NCBI RefSeq assembly: GCF_017355915.2
Contig: NZ_JAFEUV020000002.1
Coordinates: forward strand, 434,001 to 498,000
DNA from: Telluribacter roseus
GTDB taxonomy: Bacteria > Bacteroidota > Bacteroidia > Cytophagales > Spirosomataceae
Reading direction: 5' to 3'
DNA length: 64,000 nucleotides
Below the pieces are notes generated by a model, which saw nothing but the letters and a program-made list of their open reading frames with translations, was not told where the DNA came from and ran no database searches. Positions 52,701 to 60,465 of the stretch are shown one piece after another. Made by a program: the position numbers and the translations under genes. The stretch's first letter is position 1. The number at the start of each line of letters is the position of its first letter.

Positions 52701-53360
52701 TTAATTTAGTTCTTGCACAGGTACCCTCCGCTTCTTCTGTTGTTTGCGGGCCTGGCGTATGATCAGTACTAGGATGAGGAGCGTACAGAAAGCGCTAGGC
52801 AGGATCTGGCTGTATGGCTTATAGTCGGGTAGTACCGTACCCGTAAAGGCGGCAAGCGTGGCGCTAAAGGCAGAGACTAACTTATAAATATGCTCGTAGA
52901 TCCACCACTTCCTGAGGCGGTGATGCAGCCAGAAGTACTTTACCAGATCATAGACAGTCACGACTCCCAAAGCGCCTAAGGTTGAGTAGATCACTACAGG
53001 GTTCCAGCTACCATCCTGTTTCCTGATCTCCAGCATGAACAGCACGCCCAACGTTAGGGCCAAGATAGCTACCAGGGCGTCCCCGGCTGAAGCCTTTTTC
53101 TCCTTTAACCGGACGCATCTCCACCCGGCGTAGCCTACGTAGCCCGATAGCAGAGTAAGCATCAGAAGGAAGTTGTTGGAGCGAAAAAAGAGCCAGCCCA
53201 CAAAGCCCGTCGCAACTACTACGCTTAGCAGGTACAGAAAGATGCGGCCCAGCCGGGCGTGTCGGGGTAGGTACTTGGGGGTAAGGAGGGCGGCACCGCC
53301 TACCAGCAGGGCCGTGGTTCCGGCCAGCACGTGAATAAGAATGTTTACCTGATGGATCAT
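52701..53360 (-). CDS. DUF2306-like integral membrane protein
   Basis: 219 residues from the ATG at 53360 (MIHQVNILIHVLAGTT), preferred to a GTG four codons earlier. Seven hydrophobic segments are visible (VLAGTTALLVGGAALLTP, GRIFLYLLSVVVATGFVGWLF split across a loop, LLMLTLLSGYVGYAG, and more). The start, His in HVLAGTTALLVGGAAL followed by KGGxxHRxxGR-like PRHARLGRIF, is the motif of DUF2306/YqjF-like heme-type membrane proteins found widely in Bacteroidota. Function is unknown; conserved His residues (RHARLG, LHHRLR, YEHIYK) could bind heme or metal. It is divergent from the LytTR gene. Confidence 0.75.
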   Translation of the reverse strand: MIHQVNILIHVLAGTTALLVGGAALLTPKYLPRHARLGRIFLYLLSVVVATGFVGWLFFRSNNFLLMLTLLSGYVGYAGWRCVRLKEKKASAGDALVAILALTLGVLFMLEIRKQDGSWNPVVIYSTLGALGVVTVYDLVKYFWLHHRLRKWWIYEHIYKLVSAFSATLAAFTGTVLPDYKPYSQILPSAFCTLLILVLIIRQARKQQKKRRVPVQELN

Positions 53361-53456
53361 ACACGAGGGCACACTGGTTTGGTTTTTTGGAGTGTGGATG
53401 CAATAATTGGAGGTTATTTGCCGGCAGCCAAGCTATTGTTGACTAGCTGCCTTTGT

Positions 53457-53481
53457 CTGTGACCAAGTGATTTCGTCACAG
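53457..53481. promoter_or_regulatory. Operator-like inverted repeat upstream of the LytTR gene
   Basis: CTGTGAC at 53457-53463 and GTCACAG at 53475-53481, a 7-bp perfect inverted repeat with an 11-base spacer, about 40 bases before the LytTR start. The spacing is not that of a CRP site (N6). Confidence 0.45.
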
Positions 53482-53520
53482 CAGCGTCCCATGTACCTTA
53501 GTTATAAAACGGAGTAGCCC

Positions 53521-54294
53521 ATGAGAATCAGAGCCTGGTTTGAGAATCCCGTCGTCCTGCACCTGGCTGGTATAGGGGCGCTGTGGGCTGTACACTTTGT
53601 GGACGACTACTACCATTTCCAGCAGCGAACCGGCTTCCAGCAGACCTCCCCCTACCTTTTTCTGGTGATGCTGTACGGCTGGATCGTCTTTCACAACCGG
53701 GTACTTTTTAGCGGACTGTACCTGGCCGGCCGCAAACGTCCCTACTTCCTCTACACCTCGCTGGCACTTGCCGTGTGCTCACTCAACATGTACTTTATCC
53801 TGCGCTACGGATTCGGGGTAATGAACCCGCTTCCGCAGATTATTAACCTCTGGCTGTATACCCTGCTTGGGCTGGGAGTATATGTCATAGTCAGGTACCT
53901 GAGGGAAGTACCCAGGCCAGAGCAGCCACGACCGGTACAGGAGCCGGTACCACCGGTGGATGCAGAGTACCTTAGCTGTACTGTCGATGGCGAAAGACAA
54001 CATATACCGCATCACGAGATCCGGTACCTCGAGAGCCTCGAGAACTATGTCAAGATTTATACACTGCACAAGACTCACCTGGTACGTATGTCCATGAAAG
54101 AGGCGGAGGACCGGCTGCCCCGGCCCCGGTTTCTGCGCATTAGTCGTTCGCATATCATTAACAGCTCGTACGTCACAGCTCTGGCACAGGACAGCCTTCA
54201 GCTTGGCTCCCATACTTTCCGGATCGGCAAAGTATATAAGAAGTACGTCGAAGACCAGTTGGGGCTCGCCGAGGGGGGAAGAGGTGCAGAGTAG
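53521..54294 (+). CDS. Membrane-anchored LytTR-family transcriptional regulator
   Basis: 257 residues. Four hydrophobic segments fill about residues 10-135 (VVLHLAGIGALWAVHF, SPYLFLVMLYGWIVFHNRVL, YFLYTSLALAVCSLNMYFIL, INLWLYTLLGLGVYVIVRYL), then a Pro-rich linker (PRPEQPRPVQEPVPPV). The C-terminal ~105 residues are a LytTR DNA-binding domain: HHEIRYLESLENYVKIY, then RMSMKEAEDRLPRPRFLRIS, RSHIINSSYVTAL. It has no receiver domain, so it is a one-component membrane regulator, like the LuxR-type protein at 33.8 kb. A palindrome upstream is a candidate binding site. It may control itself or its divergent neighbour. Confidence 0.85.
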   Translation: MRIRAWFENPVVLHLAGIGALWAVHFVDDYYHFQQRTGFQQTSPYLFLVMLYGWIVFHNRVLFSGLYLAGRKRPYFLYTSLALAVCSLNMYFILRYGFGVMNPLPQIINLWLYTLLGLGVYVIVRYLREVPRPEQPRPVQEPVPPVDAEYLSCTVDGERQHIPHHEIRYLESLENYVKIYTLHKTHLVRMSMKEAEDRLPRPRFLRISRSHIINSSYVTALAQDSLQLGSHTFRIGKVYKKYVEDQLGLAEGGRGAE

Positions 54295-54413
54295 AGTAGT
54301 GCCCCTGCATGCCAGTCTTTTAGTAGCGTAAGGATCGGGGCTTTGGTACAATACTTCGAAGCTTTTTTGGTTAAATAGTAGTAACCTTATTATACTTTTT
54401 TCGTTAGATAGGC

Positions 54414-54875
54414 ATGGCAGGCACGGCGACAATCAAGGTCACACGAAACGATGAATCTATCAACCGGTTCATGGCGTATGGTATCTACGTAGATGATAAA
54501 AAAATAGGGGCTATTCCCAACGAAGAAACGCTCCAGTTAAAGGTAGCGCCGGGGCGGCATACGATCTACGCCAGACTGGACTGGTGCTACAGCCCGGTCC
54601 TGACGTTCGACGTCAAAGAAGGTGAAGTCAGGACATTCAACGTCAATAGCCTGAAGAATACCAACCTGCTGATGATTGCCCTGTTCCTGGTTGTGCTGTA
54701 CAATACACTACGTTTTCTGTTCGATGTAGATAATCCCCGCCTGATCGTACTGACTTTCCCGGCTATCCTGGTGCTGCTGTATTTTCTGACCCTAGGGCGT
54801 AAAAAGTACTTGTCGCTGTCAGAAGATAAAAGGAAGCCCGCTAGTAAAGCTGTTGGGACTGATATTAGGCTGTAG
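54414..54875 (+). CDS. Hypothetical protein with beta domain and C-terminal membrane hairpin
   Basis: 153 residues. Residues 1-80 look like a beta sandwich: TIKVTRNDESINRFMAYGI, YVDDKKIGAIPNEETLQLKV, APGRHTIYARLDWCYSPVL. The wording (short strands, G-x-L/I-xN-xE-T-L pattern, then PGRHTIYA) recalls PEGA-like domains that decorate surface lipids. Two membrane segments follow (LMIALFLVVLYNTLRFLF and LIVLTFPAILVLLYFLTL) and a basic tail. No signal peptide is present, so the beta part is probably cytoplasmic. It follows the LytTR gene on the same strand after 119 bases, and could be under its control. Confidence 0.7.
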   Translation: MAGTATIKVTRNDESINRFMAYGIYVDDKKIGAIPNEETLQLKVAPGRHTIYARLDWCYSPVLTFDVKEGEVRTFNVNSLKNTNLLMIALFLVVLYNTLRFLFDVDNPRLIVLTFPAILVLLYFLTLGRKKYLSLSEDKRKPASKAVGTDIRL

Positions 54876-54968
54876 TCGTAGTAGGGGCCATTAAACCGTA
54901 TAGATTACTATCATAGTACCAATTTATTGAATCTCAGTCAGGCCTCTGTGACCGGTTTTGAATTACCT

Positions 54969-56237
54969 CTAGCAGGCATTTAAGGTCAGACTACCTGTAC
55001 GTAGTTCAGAACCCGATTGAATCGATTTTGATAGGGCGCTCTCAAGGCGAAGGGTAGCCTCCTCCAGCGTCCAGTTTAGTAGTACATTGTCATAAGCCAT
55101 CTGTCCCATCCTTTCTCTTTCAAAAGGATTATTCATTAAGAATAGGATCTTGTCGGCTATTTCTTGTTCTGTCAGGCATAGGAAACCATTCTTCCCGTCA
55201 ATAACTGTCTCCCTGATTCCTCCCTGCTTGAGTCCTACTACTGGAGTCATACAGGCGTTGGCTTCAAGTGGAGCAAACCCAAACGGCTCAAGTCTGGAGG
55301 TATACACCATGCAGATGGCGTTATTGAGCAAGCGTACCAACTCCCTGTCATCAATCATCTCCCTGACCTGAAAATCTACTTCCAAACTTTGGGCGAGTGA
55401 AAGAACATAGTTATAGTATTCGGGATTCTTGTAGTTACTCACCCATACCAATTGAGGACGGTTCTCTTTAATTTGGGCGACGGCCTTAATGGCTAGTTCC
55501 GCATTTTTGTGGAACAGCAGGCTCCCTAGTCCTACTACGTAATTATTGGTTTGCCGGTCAGGTAGTGGTTTGAAAGTTGACGTATCGACGCCCAGGTAGC
55601 AGACTTCACCCATCCGGTTATAAGCCCGGGCACAGCTATCGCTGGAGAAATAAGAATTTACAAGTAGTGTGTCTACGGATTCAATATTAATTCGCTCTTC
55701 GTGTAGTTGCACTCGCGCTGCTCTGATCTTCCACAAATCTTTAAACCACTCCCACCAATATTTCTTGTTTAAGATGCTGTACTGATTGACAACTTCAGGC
55801 GCTTCCCAAAAACTATATGGATGGGCCTCGAAAAAATAACGATAAGGTTCGCCTAGATAGAGTACGCGAGGAATATGTACATAACGGCTTATGAAAGGTG
55901 CAGCGTAGAAGAAGCAACTATTAGCAAATAATACATCAAAGTTTCCGCTATTTATTTCATCAGCACACTGCTGACAATGCAGTTCCATTTCTTTTAGATT
56001 CACATCTTTTTCAAAAAATACAGATTTTACTCTATCCTTTAATGGGATGCGTTGCGTTCTTTTTAATGGTACCTGATGTATTTTTACATGCTCCGGGAGT
56101 TTAAAGAATCCGTCAATAGTGGGGTTAGGGGACCATATTTCTATGTGGTGCCCCTTTTCTAAAAGGCCTTTCAGGTGATAGTACAGAGCTCTTGCTCCAC
56201 CACCAAAAGGTAAGTTATGCCAAACAGCTATTCTCAA
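54969..56237 (-). CDS. GT4-family glycosyltransferase
   Basis: 422 residues, GT-B fold. N-terminal Rossmann half begins MRIAVWHNLPFGGGARALYY (the GGG loop of GT4 enzymes) and includes DVLFANSCFFYAAPFISRYV. The C-terminal half has the nucleotide-sugar site: VGLGSLLFHKNAELAIKAVA, WVSNYKNPEYYNYVL, VYTSRLEPFGFAPLEANACM with the conserved EPFGFAPLE (GT4 Ex7E), and VGLKQGGIRETVIDGKNGFL. The gene is visibly AT-richer than its neighbours and has AT-rich flanks, suggesting acquisition. No other cell-surface polysaccharide gene is adjacent, so its acceptor is unknown. Confidence 0.88.
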   Translation of the reverse strand: MRIAVWHNLPFGGGARALYYHLKGLLEKGHHIEIWSPNPTIDGFFKLPEHVKIHQVPLKRTQRIPLKDRVKSVFFEKDVNLKEMELHCQQCADEINSGNFDVLFANSCFFYAAPFISRYVHIPRVLYLGEPYRYFFEAHPYSFWEAPEVVNQYSILNKKYWWEWFKDLWKIRAARVQLHEERINIESVDTLLVNSYFSSDSCARAYNRMGEVCYLGVDTSTFKPLPDRQTNNYVVGLGSLLFHKNAELAIKAVAQIKENRPQLVWVSNYKNPEYYNYVLSLAQSLEVDFQVREMIDDRELVRLLNNAICMVYTSRLEPFGFAPLEANACMTPVVGLKQGGIRETVIDGKNGFLCLTEQEIADKILFLMNNPFERERMGQMAYDNVLLNWTLEEATLRLESALSKSIQSGSELRTGSLTLNAC

Positions 56238-56654
56238 AGGATGTGTATAGTTAATTTTATAGATATAAAGTTTTGTTGTTACTTCTTAATTGCTGCCCTC
56301 CTGGTTCAGGTTCAATCTATATTTATTATGATAGTTAGAGTTGGATATACCAATCTATTACGAGATTATTATTCATTTAAAGACAAAATAGAAAATGTGC
56401 CCGTTATTTATTTTAAGTATACTAATAAATGGCTTTGAAATTACTACTACATAAGTAATGCATGTGCAGATTAAAAATCGAATCAATTCAAAATTAATAC
56501 TGATGGGCTACCATTTTTTTATCTAACGGTATGTCATCTCATTATAATTTTAGAATCTTATTAGTATATCTTAGTATACTTCTTGTTCTAGTTGCCTTGT
56601 TTTTATTCACCTTATAATCTAAATTGATAGCGACTAATTACGTAAATTATCTCG
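56238..56654. other. 417-base AT-rich gap between the glycosyltransferase and MBL genes
   Basis: Markedly AT-richer than the rest of the window. The only candidate gene is a 28-codon hydrophobic frame (56531-56617). A longer plus-strand frame that overlaps the start of the glycosyltransferase gene (ending 56438) is considered spurious. No clear promoter box was found. Confidence 0.5.
56531..56617 (+). CDS. Possible 28-residue single-helix membrane micropeptide
   Basis: ATG-to-TAA frame of 28 codons: seven polar residues (MSSHYNF) then RILLVYLSILLVLVALFLF and TL, a nearly perfect transmembrane helix. Small hydrophobic peptides like this are common as toxins or regulators of membrane enzymes. 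It lies 37 bases before the MBL gene. It could also be chance in AT-rich DNA, where hydrophobic codons (TTA, CTT, ATA) are favoured. Confidence 0.3.
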   Translation: MSSHYNFRILLVYLSILLVLVALFLFTL

Positions 56655-57386
56655 ATGGAAGTACACGTACTAAAAGTACCTTTTAGTTTCAACGGCCGGG
56701 AGGACAGCCTCTATCCGGTTATCCTGCGGAGCAGTAGTGAAACCATCCTGGTCGACTGTGGATACCCTGGATTTATGCCGCTTATTGAGGTTGCCGCTCA
56801 GGTACATGGTCTTTCCCTGCGGGACATTACGGGTGTGCTCATTACCCACCACGATTTGGACCATATGGGCGGACTGGCTGAGATCAAAGCCGCGTATCCC
56901 TCCCTGAAGGTGTATGCAGCAGAATTGGATGAGCCTTATATTAGTGGAAAGGAGAAATCGTTGCGGTTGGTACAGGCCGAATATCTATATGATTCACTAC
57001 CCGAAGAGCAGAAGCCGGGAGCACTGTATTTTCAGGAGATGCTCATGAGTATGATACCCGTAGCGGTAGACCATACGTTTACAGCTGATGAAGAACCGGC
57101 TGTTCTGAGTGGCGCACGAATCATTCATACCCCCGGTCACATGCCGGGTCATATATCCATCTTCCTGCCTGATAACCGGACGCTCATTGCAGCCGATGCG
57201 GTAGTAGTGGAAGATGGAGAACTGGAAATTGCCAATCCGCACTTCACCCTTGACCTGCCCGAAGCAGTAGCCTCAGTTGATAAGCTCAGGATGCTGGCTA
57301 TTGACAAACTGGTGTGCTACCACGGAGGAGTGGTTGAAGGTAATATTCAGCATAGGCTAAACAAATTGGTTGGCAGATACACATAA
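56655..57386 (+). CDS. MBL-fold metallo-hydrolase
   Basis: 243 residues. The zinc motif is THHDLDHMGG (HxHxDH with the third position His-Asp variant H-H-D-L-D-H), followed by ARIIHTPGHMPGHISIF (the second His group), then IAADAVVVEDGELE with the bridging Asp and a final His in CYHGGVVEG. These place it in the metallo-beta-lactamase fold family as an N-acyl homoserine lactonase/glyoxalase II-type hydrolase; the substrate cannot be told from sequence. It stands alone on the plus strand, converging with the GNAT gene. Confidence 0.88.
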   Translation: MEVHVLKVPFSFNGREDSLYPVILRSSSETILVDCGYPGFMPLIEVAAQVHGLSLRDITGVLITHHDLDHMGGLAEIKAAYPSLKVYAAELDEPYISGKEKSLRLVQAEYLYDSLPEEQKPGALYFQEMLMSMIPVAVDHTFTADEEPAVLSGARIIHTPGHMPGHISIFLPDNRTLIAADAVVVEDGELEIANPHFTLDLPEAVASVDKLRMLAIDKLVCYHGGVVEGNIQHRLNKLVGRYT

Positions 57387-57448
57387 ATTTCCTCCATCTG
57401 ATATTAAGTGGAGTAGCATCTGTATAAAAGTATTAATCTACCCAAGCC

Positions 57449-57757
57449 TTACATGGCTTTTAGCTGGGGCTTGTCCTTCTTCCAGATGTCGGAGTATTGA
57501 TCTTCCTGCTTCCTGAACTGCCCCTGTACAAAGGGACAGTAGGTAGTGACCATCAGGTTATTGTCCCGGGCGTACTCAGCCATGGTATCCAGGAGCTGCT
57601 TGGCCAGCCCCTGGCCCTGTAGTCTTTCCAATACAGCAGTATGGTAGACTGACATTTCCTCACCTACTATGCCTATTACCATTTCGGCTACTCGTTCGCC
57701 ATCTTCCAGGATAACAAATGATCCTTTATCATTAGGTACAAATTCTGCTTTGCTCAT
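57449..57757 (-). CDS. GNAT_3-type (YjdJ-like) acetyltransferase
   Basis: 102 residues, the short GNAT domain group (PF14542-like). It has GERVAEMVIGIVGEEMSVYH for the first strands, TAVLERLQGQGLAKQLLDTM with the CoA loop Q-G-Q-G-L-A, and a conserved Cys in NNLMVTTYCPFVQGQF near the C-terminus. These proteins are close to the minimum for acetyl-CoA binding; acceptor unknown. It is 12 bases from the stop of the gabD-type gene's downstream region, on the same strand as it. Confidence 0.82.
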   Translation of the reverse strand: MSKAEFVPNDKGSFVILEDGERVAEMVIGIVGEEMSVYHTAVLERLQGQGLAKQLLDTMAEYARDNNLMVTTYCPFVQGQFRKQEDQYSDIWKKDKPQLKAM

Positions 57758-57768
57758 TGTTGGTTTTT

Positions 57769-59220
57769 TTATTGTTTATCTACTCCCCCAAAACACAGGT
57801 ACTTGATTTCCATGAAGTAGTCCATGCCGTACTTGGAGCCTTCGCGTCCAAAGCCCGACTCTTTGATACCACCAAAAGGAGCTACTTCGGTAGAGATCAA
57901 CCCTTCGTTAATACCTACCATACCGTACTCCAGGGCTTCGGCTACGCGCCAGCAGCGGTTAACGTCTTTGCTATAAAAGTATGATGCCAGGCCGTATTCG
58001 GTATCATTGGCCATTTGTATAGCTTCTTCTTCGGTACTGAAGCGGAAGATAGGGGCAACGGGGCCAAATACTTCTTCCTTAGCAATAATCATATCCACGG
58101 TGGCGTTGGCCAGTACCGTAGGTTTATAGAACAGTCCTTCCAGCTGTTCACCTCCGTAGGCTACCGTGGCTCCTTTCGCAACGGCGTCTTCTACGTGTTC
58201 TACTACTTTGCTGACGGCTTTCTCGCTGATCAGGGGGCCGAGCTGTACGCTCTTATCCAGGCCATTGCCGATTTTTAGCTCCGCCACCGCTTTCGAGAAT
58301 TTCTCCACAAACTCATCGTATACCTGGTCCTGCACCAGTATGCGGTTGACGCACACGCAGGTCTGGCCGTTGTGTCGGAACTTGGAAACTATGGCTCCCC
58401 TCACGGCGGCATCCACATCCGCATCGTCAAATACTATGAAAGGGGCGTTCCCTCCCAGCTCTAGTGATAGCTTTTTAAGGGTAGAGGCGCACTGGCTCAT
58501 GAGTATCTTGCCGACGGGGGTGGAGCCGGTGAATGATAGCTTGCGGATCTTGGGATTCTCGCAGAACTCTTTTCCAACGCCCTTACTGTCCGTGGAAGTG
58601 ATAGTATTGTATACACCGGGTGGAAATCCGGCCTGTTCGGCTAGGGCTGCGATAGCGAGTCCGGTCAGGGGAGTCTCTGATGGGGGTTTGATAATGACCG
58701 GACTGCCCGCGGCCAGGGCGGGGCCTACCTTGCGGGTAATCATTGCCAGCGGGAAGTTCCAGGGCGTAATGGCTGCTACTACTCCGATAGACTGTTTGAT
58801 CACTACCAGCCGGCGGTCTTTGGTATGGGGGGGGATGACATCGCCGTAAGCACGCTTGGCTTCTTCGGCAAACCATTCGATAAACGAAGCTCCGTAGTTG
58901 ACTTCTCCGAGGCTCTCCGTCATTACTTTACCAGACTCAATGGTCATGATGCGAGCCAGCTCCTCCTTGTGCTCGATCATCAGATCAAACCACCTCCGCA
59001 TAATGGCGGACCGCTCTTTGGCGGTCATATCGCGATAGGCGGGCCAGGCCCTATCGGCGGCGTCGATGGCCTGGCGGACCTCTTCGACGCTCATATCGGG
59101 CACAGCCGCTATGACTTCACCAGTAGCCGGATTGGTTACCTCGAAGGTTTTTCTACCGGAGGCACTAACCCACTGGCCGTTTACATACGCTTCTGTTTTT
59201 ATCAGTGTACTTTGTTCCAT
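57769..59220 (-). CDS. gabD: NAD(P)-dependent succinate-semialdehyde dehydrogenase
   Basis: 483 residues from the ATG at 59220; an upstream ATG would add a 12-residue tail not found in the family. Aldehyde dehydrogenase motifs: ITPWNFPLAMITRKVGPALA, FTGSTPVGKILM, catalytic Glu near 250 in LELGGNAPF, catalytic Cys near 287 in GQTCVCVNR, and KEEVFGPVAPIFRF. The pattern VCVNRILVQDQVYDEF and the C-terminal GGIKESGFGREGSKYG are those of GabD, which oxidises succinate semialdehyde, usually from GABA, to succinate. No gabT or GABA permease is adjacent, so it could instead serve another aldehyde. It lies just 11 bases upstream of the GNAT_3 gene, so they may share a transcript. Confidence 0.9.
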   Translation of the reverse strand: MEQSTLIKTEAYVNGQWVSASGRKTFEVTNPATGEVIAAVPDMSVEEVRQAIDAADRAWPAYRDMTAKERSAIMRRWFDLMIEHKEELARIMTIESGKVMTESLGEVNYGASFIEWFAEEAKRAYGDVIPPHTKDRRLVVIKQSIGVVAAITPWNFPLAMITRKVGPALAAGSPVIIKPPSETPLTGLAIAALAEQAGFPPGVYNTITSTDSKGVGKEFCENPKIRKLSFTGSTPVGKILMSQCASTLKKLSLELGGNAPFIVFDDADVDAAVRGAIVSKFRHNGQTCVCVNRILVQDQVYDEFVEKFSKAVAELKIGNGLDKSVQLGPLISEKAVSKVVEHVEDAVAKGATVAYGGEQLEGLFYKPTVLANATVDMIIAKEEVFGPVAPIFRFSTEEEAIQMANDTEYGLASYFYSKDVNRCWRVAEALEYGMVGINEGLISTEVAPFGGIKESGFGREGSKYGMDYFMEIKYLCFGGVDKQ

Positions 59221-59311
59221 GTAGTAAGTAGAAAAGGCTCGCCGAAAGTTAATCAATTACCCTTATCTGCCGGATAGAAGTACCTGGGTACTGTACCCGG
59301 ATAATACAAGT

Positions 59312-59337
59312 GTGTCGTACCGGAAGGGGTACGACAC
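59312..59337 (-). terminator. Hairpin after the SRPBCC gene
   Basis: GTGTCGTACC / GGTACGACAC, a 10-bp perfect stem with a GGAAGG loop, about 50 bases beyond the minus-strand stop. The flank is not strongly T-rich. Confidence 0.5.
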
Positions 59338-59385
59338 GTATAGAGGCTACCATTGAGAAGGTGTTACCACCAAAGTTGCCTAGCC

Positions 59386-60198
59386 TTATAATGTATGCAA
59401 AGGAGTGTGAGGAGCGTTCTGCTCCTGTACGCTATTGGGGTCTACTCCCCGGTGCTTGGCAGTAGGGTCAGGCATAACAAATTCTTCACCTGTTTCCATC
59501 AGGTGCTTAAAGCGGCGCATGTCCTGCTTGACCATTTTCTTGAACGCGGGATTAAAGAGCTTACTCAGCATATCACCTACATATCCAGCTGGTGGCTGGT
59601 AACGAATAACTGAATGTACTTCGGTGCCCTTGCCATCTACAGAATCTTTGAACCGTACTTCACCCGCGTTATCCACAGCGGCTCCCGGTACAGAGCGCCA
59701 TACGATACACTCATTTTCACGGTCTTCTACTATCTCAGCATCCCACTCCAGCTTAGTGATACCTCCGGGTACCGGAGCACACCAGTGAGAGCGCTTGGAG
59801 TCAATCTGGGTAACCTTATCCAGGTGGTGCATAAACTTAGGCAGGTTTTCCAGCTGGCGCCAGTAGCGATACACTTCTGCACGTGGCTTATTGATGGTAA
59901 CACTGCTAGAAAGCCCAATCGAGTCCAGAGTAGCACCTTCGGATGTATCACGCCCGATCACATTATTTACATGGCAGTAGCCGGAAGTACCGCGGTAGAT
60001 AAGCCATCCACCAAGCGTTGCAGCCAGGAGGCGTCCGAGACTAGGTTTGCGCAAACCATAATAAGTAAGCAGAGCCCCCGCAGTAGTAGACACGATACGT
60101 TCATTACCGCCTACATTAACACGGGATGAACCACTGGCGACAGGTTCAATCGTAGTCTGGTTTTGAGTACCAGGCATACCCATTTCTGATGTGACCAT
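59386..60198 (-). CDS. SRPBCC-family protein with N-terminal membrane region
   Basis: 270 residues. Residues 25-75 (GGNERIVSTTAGALLTYYG, SLGRLLAATLGGWLIYRG) form a DUF2892/YgaP-like membrane hairpin, ending in a CHVNN turn. The rest is a SRPBCC (polyketide cyclase/START-like) beta-grip: SSSVTINKPRAEVYRYWRQL, LPKFMHHLDKVTQID, WDAEIVEDRENECIVWRSV, VRFKDSVDGKGTEVHSVIRY, and the C-terminal helix ADMLSKLFN-like GYVGDMLSKLFNPAFKKM. Such proteins are stress- or envelope-associated in many bacteria and may bind lipids. No catalytic residues are evident. Confidence 0.8.
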   Translation of the reverse strand: MVTSEMGMPGTQNQTTIEPVASGSSRVNVGGNERIVSTTAGALLTYYGLRKPSLGRLLAATLGGWLIYRGTSGYCHVNNVIGRDTSEGATLDSIGLSSSVTINKPRAEVYRYWRQLENLPKFMHHLDKVTQIDSKRSHWCAPVPGGITKLEWDAEIVEDRENECIVWRSVPGAAVDNAGEVRFKDSVDGKGTEVHSVIRYQPPAGYVGDMLSKLFNPAFKKMVKQDMRRFKHLMETGEEFVMPDPTAKHRGVDPNSVQEQNAPHTPLHTL

Positions 60199-60406
60199 AA
60201 TTTCTGTGATGAGTTGGTTTAGTGAAACAACTCACACCAGGGCAAAAAAATCAGACCATGAGTAGGAGAATGAAAAGGGGGGAGCTCGTAAAAAACAGGC
60301 TAGAGCTGATAGGGCTTAAATATCGTCCAAAATGTAAAAGAAGTTACAAGGGCGATGTGTAGCAGACTGACAAATAGGAGGTTGTGGGGCAGGTGCAGAG
60401 AGTTAG

Positions 60407-60455
60407 TTCTACTCTACCTGTGGTGCTAGTTGCTCACACCGCAGGTAGAGTAGAA
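60407..60455 (-). terminator. Hairpin after the propeller-cupredoxin gene
   Basis: TTCTACTCTACCTG (60407-60420) pairs with CAGGTAGAGTAGAA (60442-60455), 14 bp perfect, with some further pairing inside the 21-base loop. It lies just beyond the minus-strand stop at 60466. Confidence 0.65.
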
Positions 60456-60465
60456 GCAGGCATAC

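Noticed and set aside
53457-53481. CRP-type binding site before the LytTR gene
   Set aside because: The arms TGTGA/TCACA are there, but 13 bases apart instead of six, so it is not a standard CRP site; kept only as a generic inverted repeat.
56217-56438. 73-codon plus-strand frame overlapping the glycosyltransferase start
   Set aside because: Overlaps the true N-terminus of the glycosyltransferase, has no motif and lies in AT-rich DNA where such frames arise by chance.
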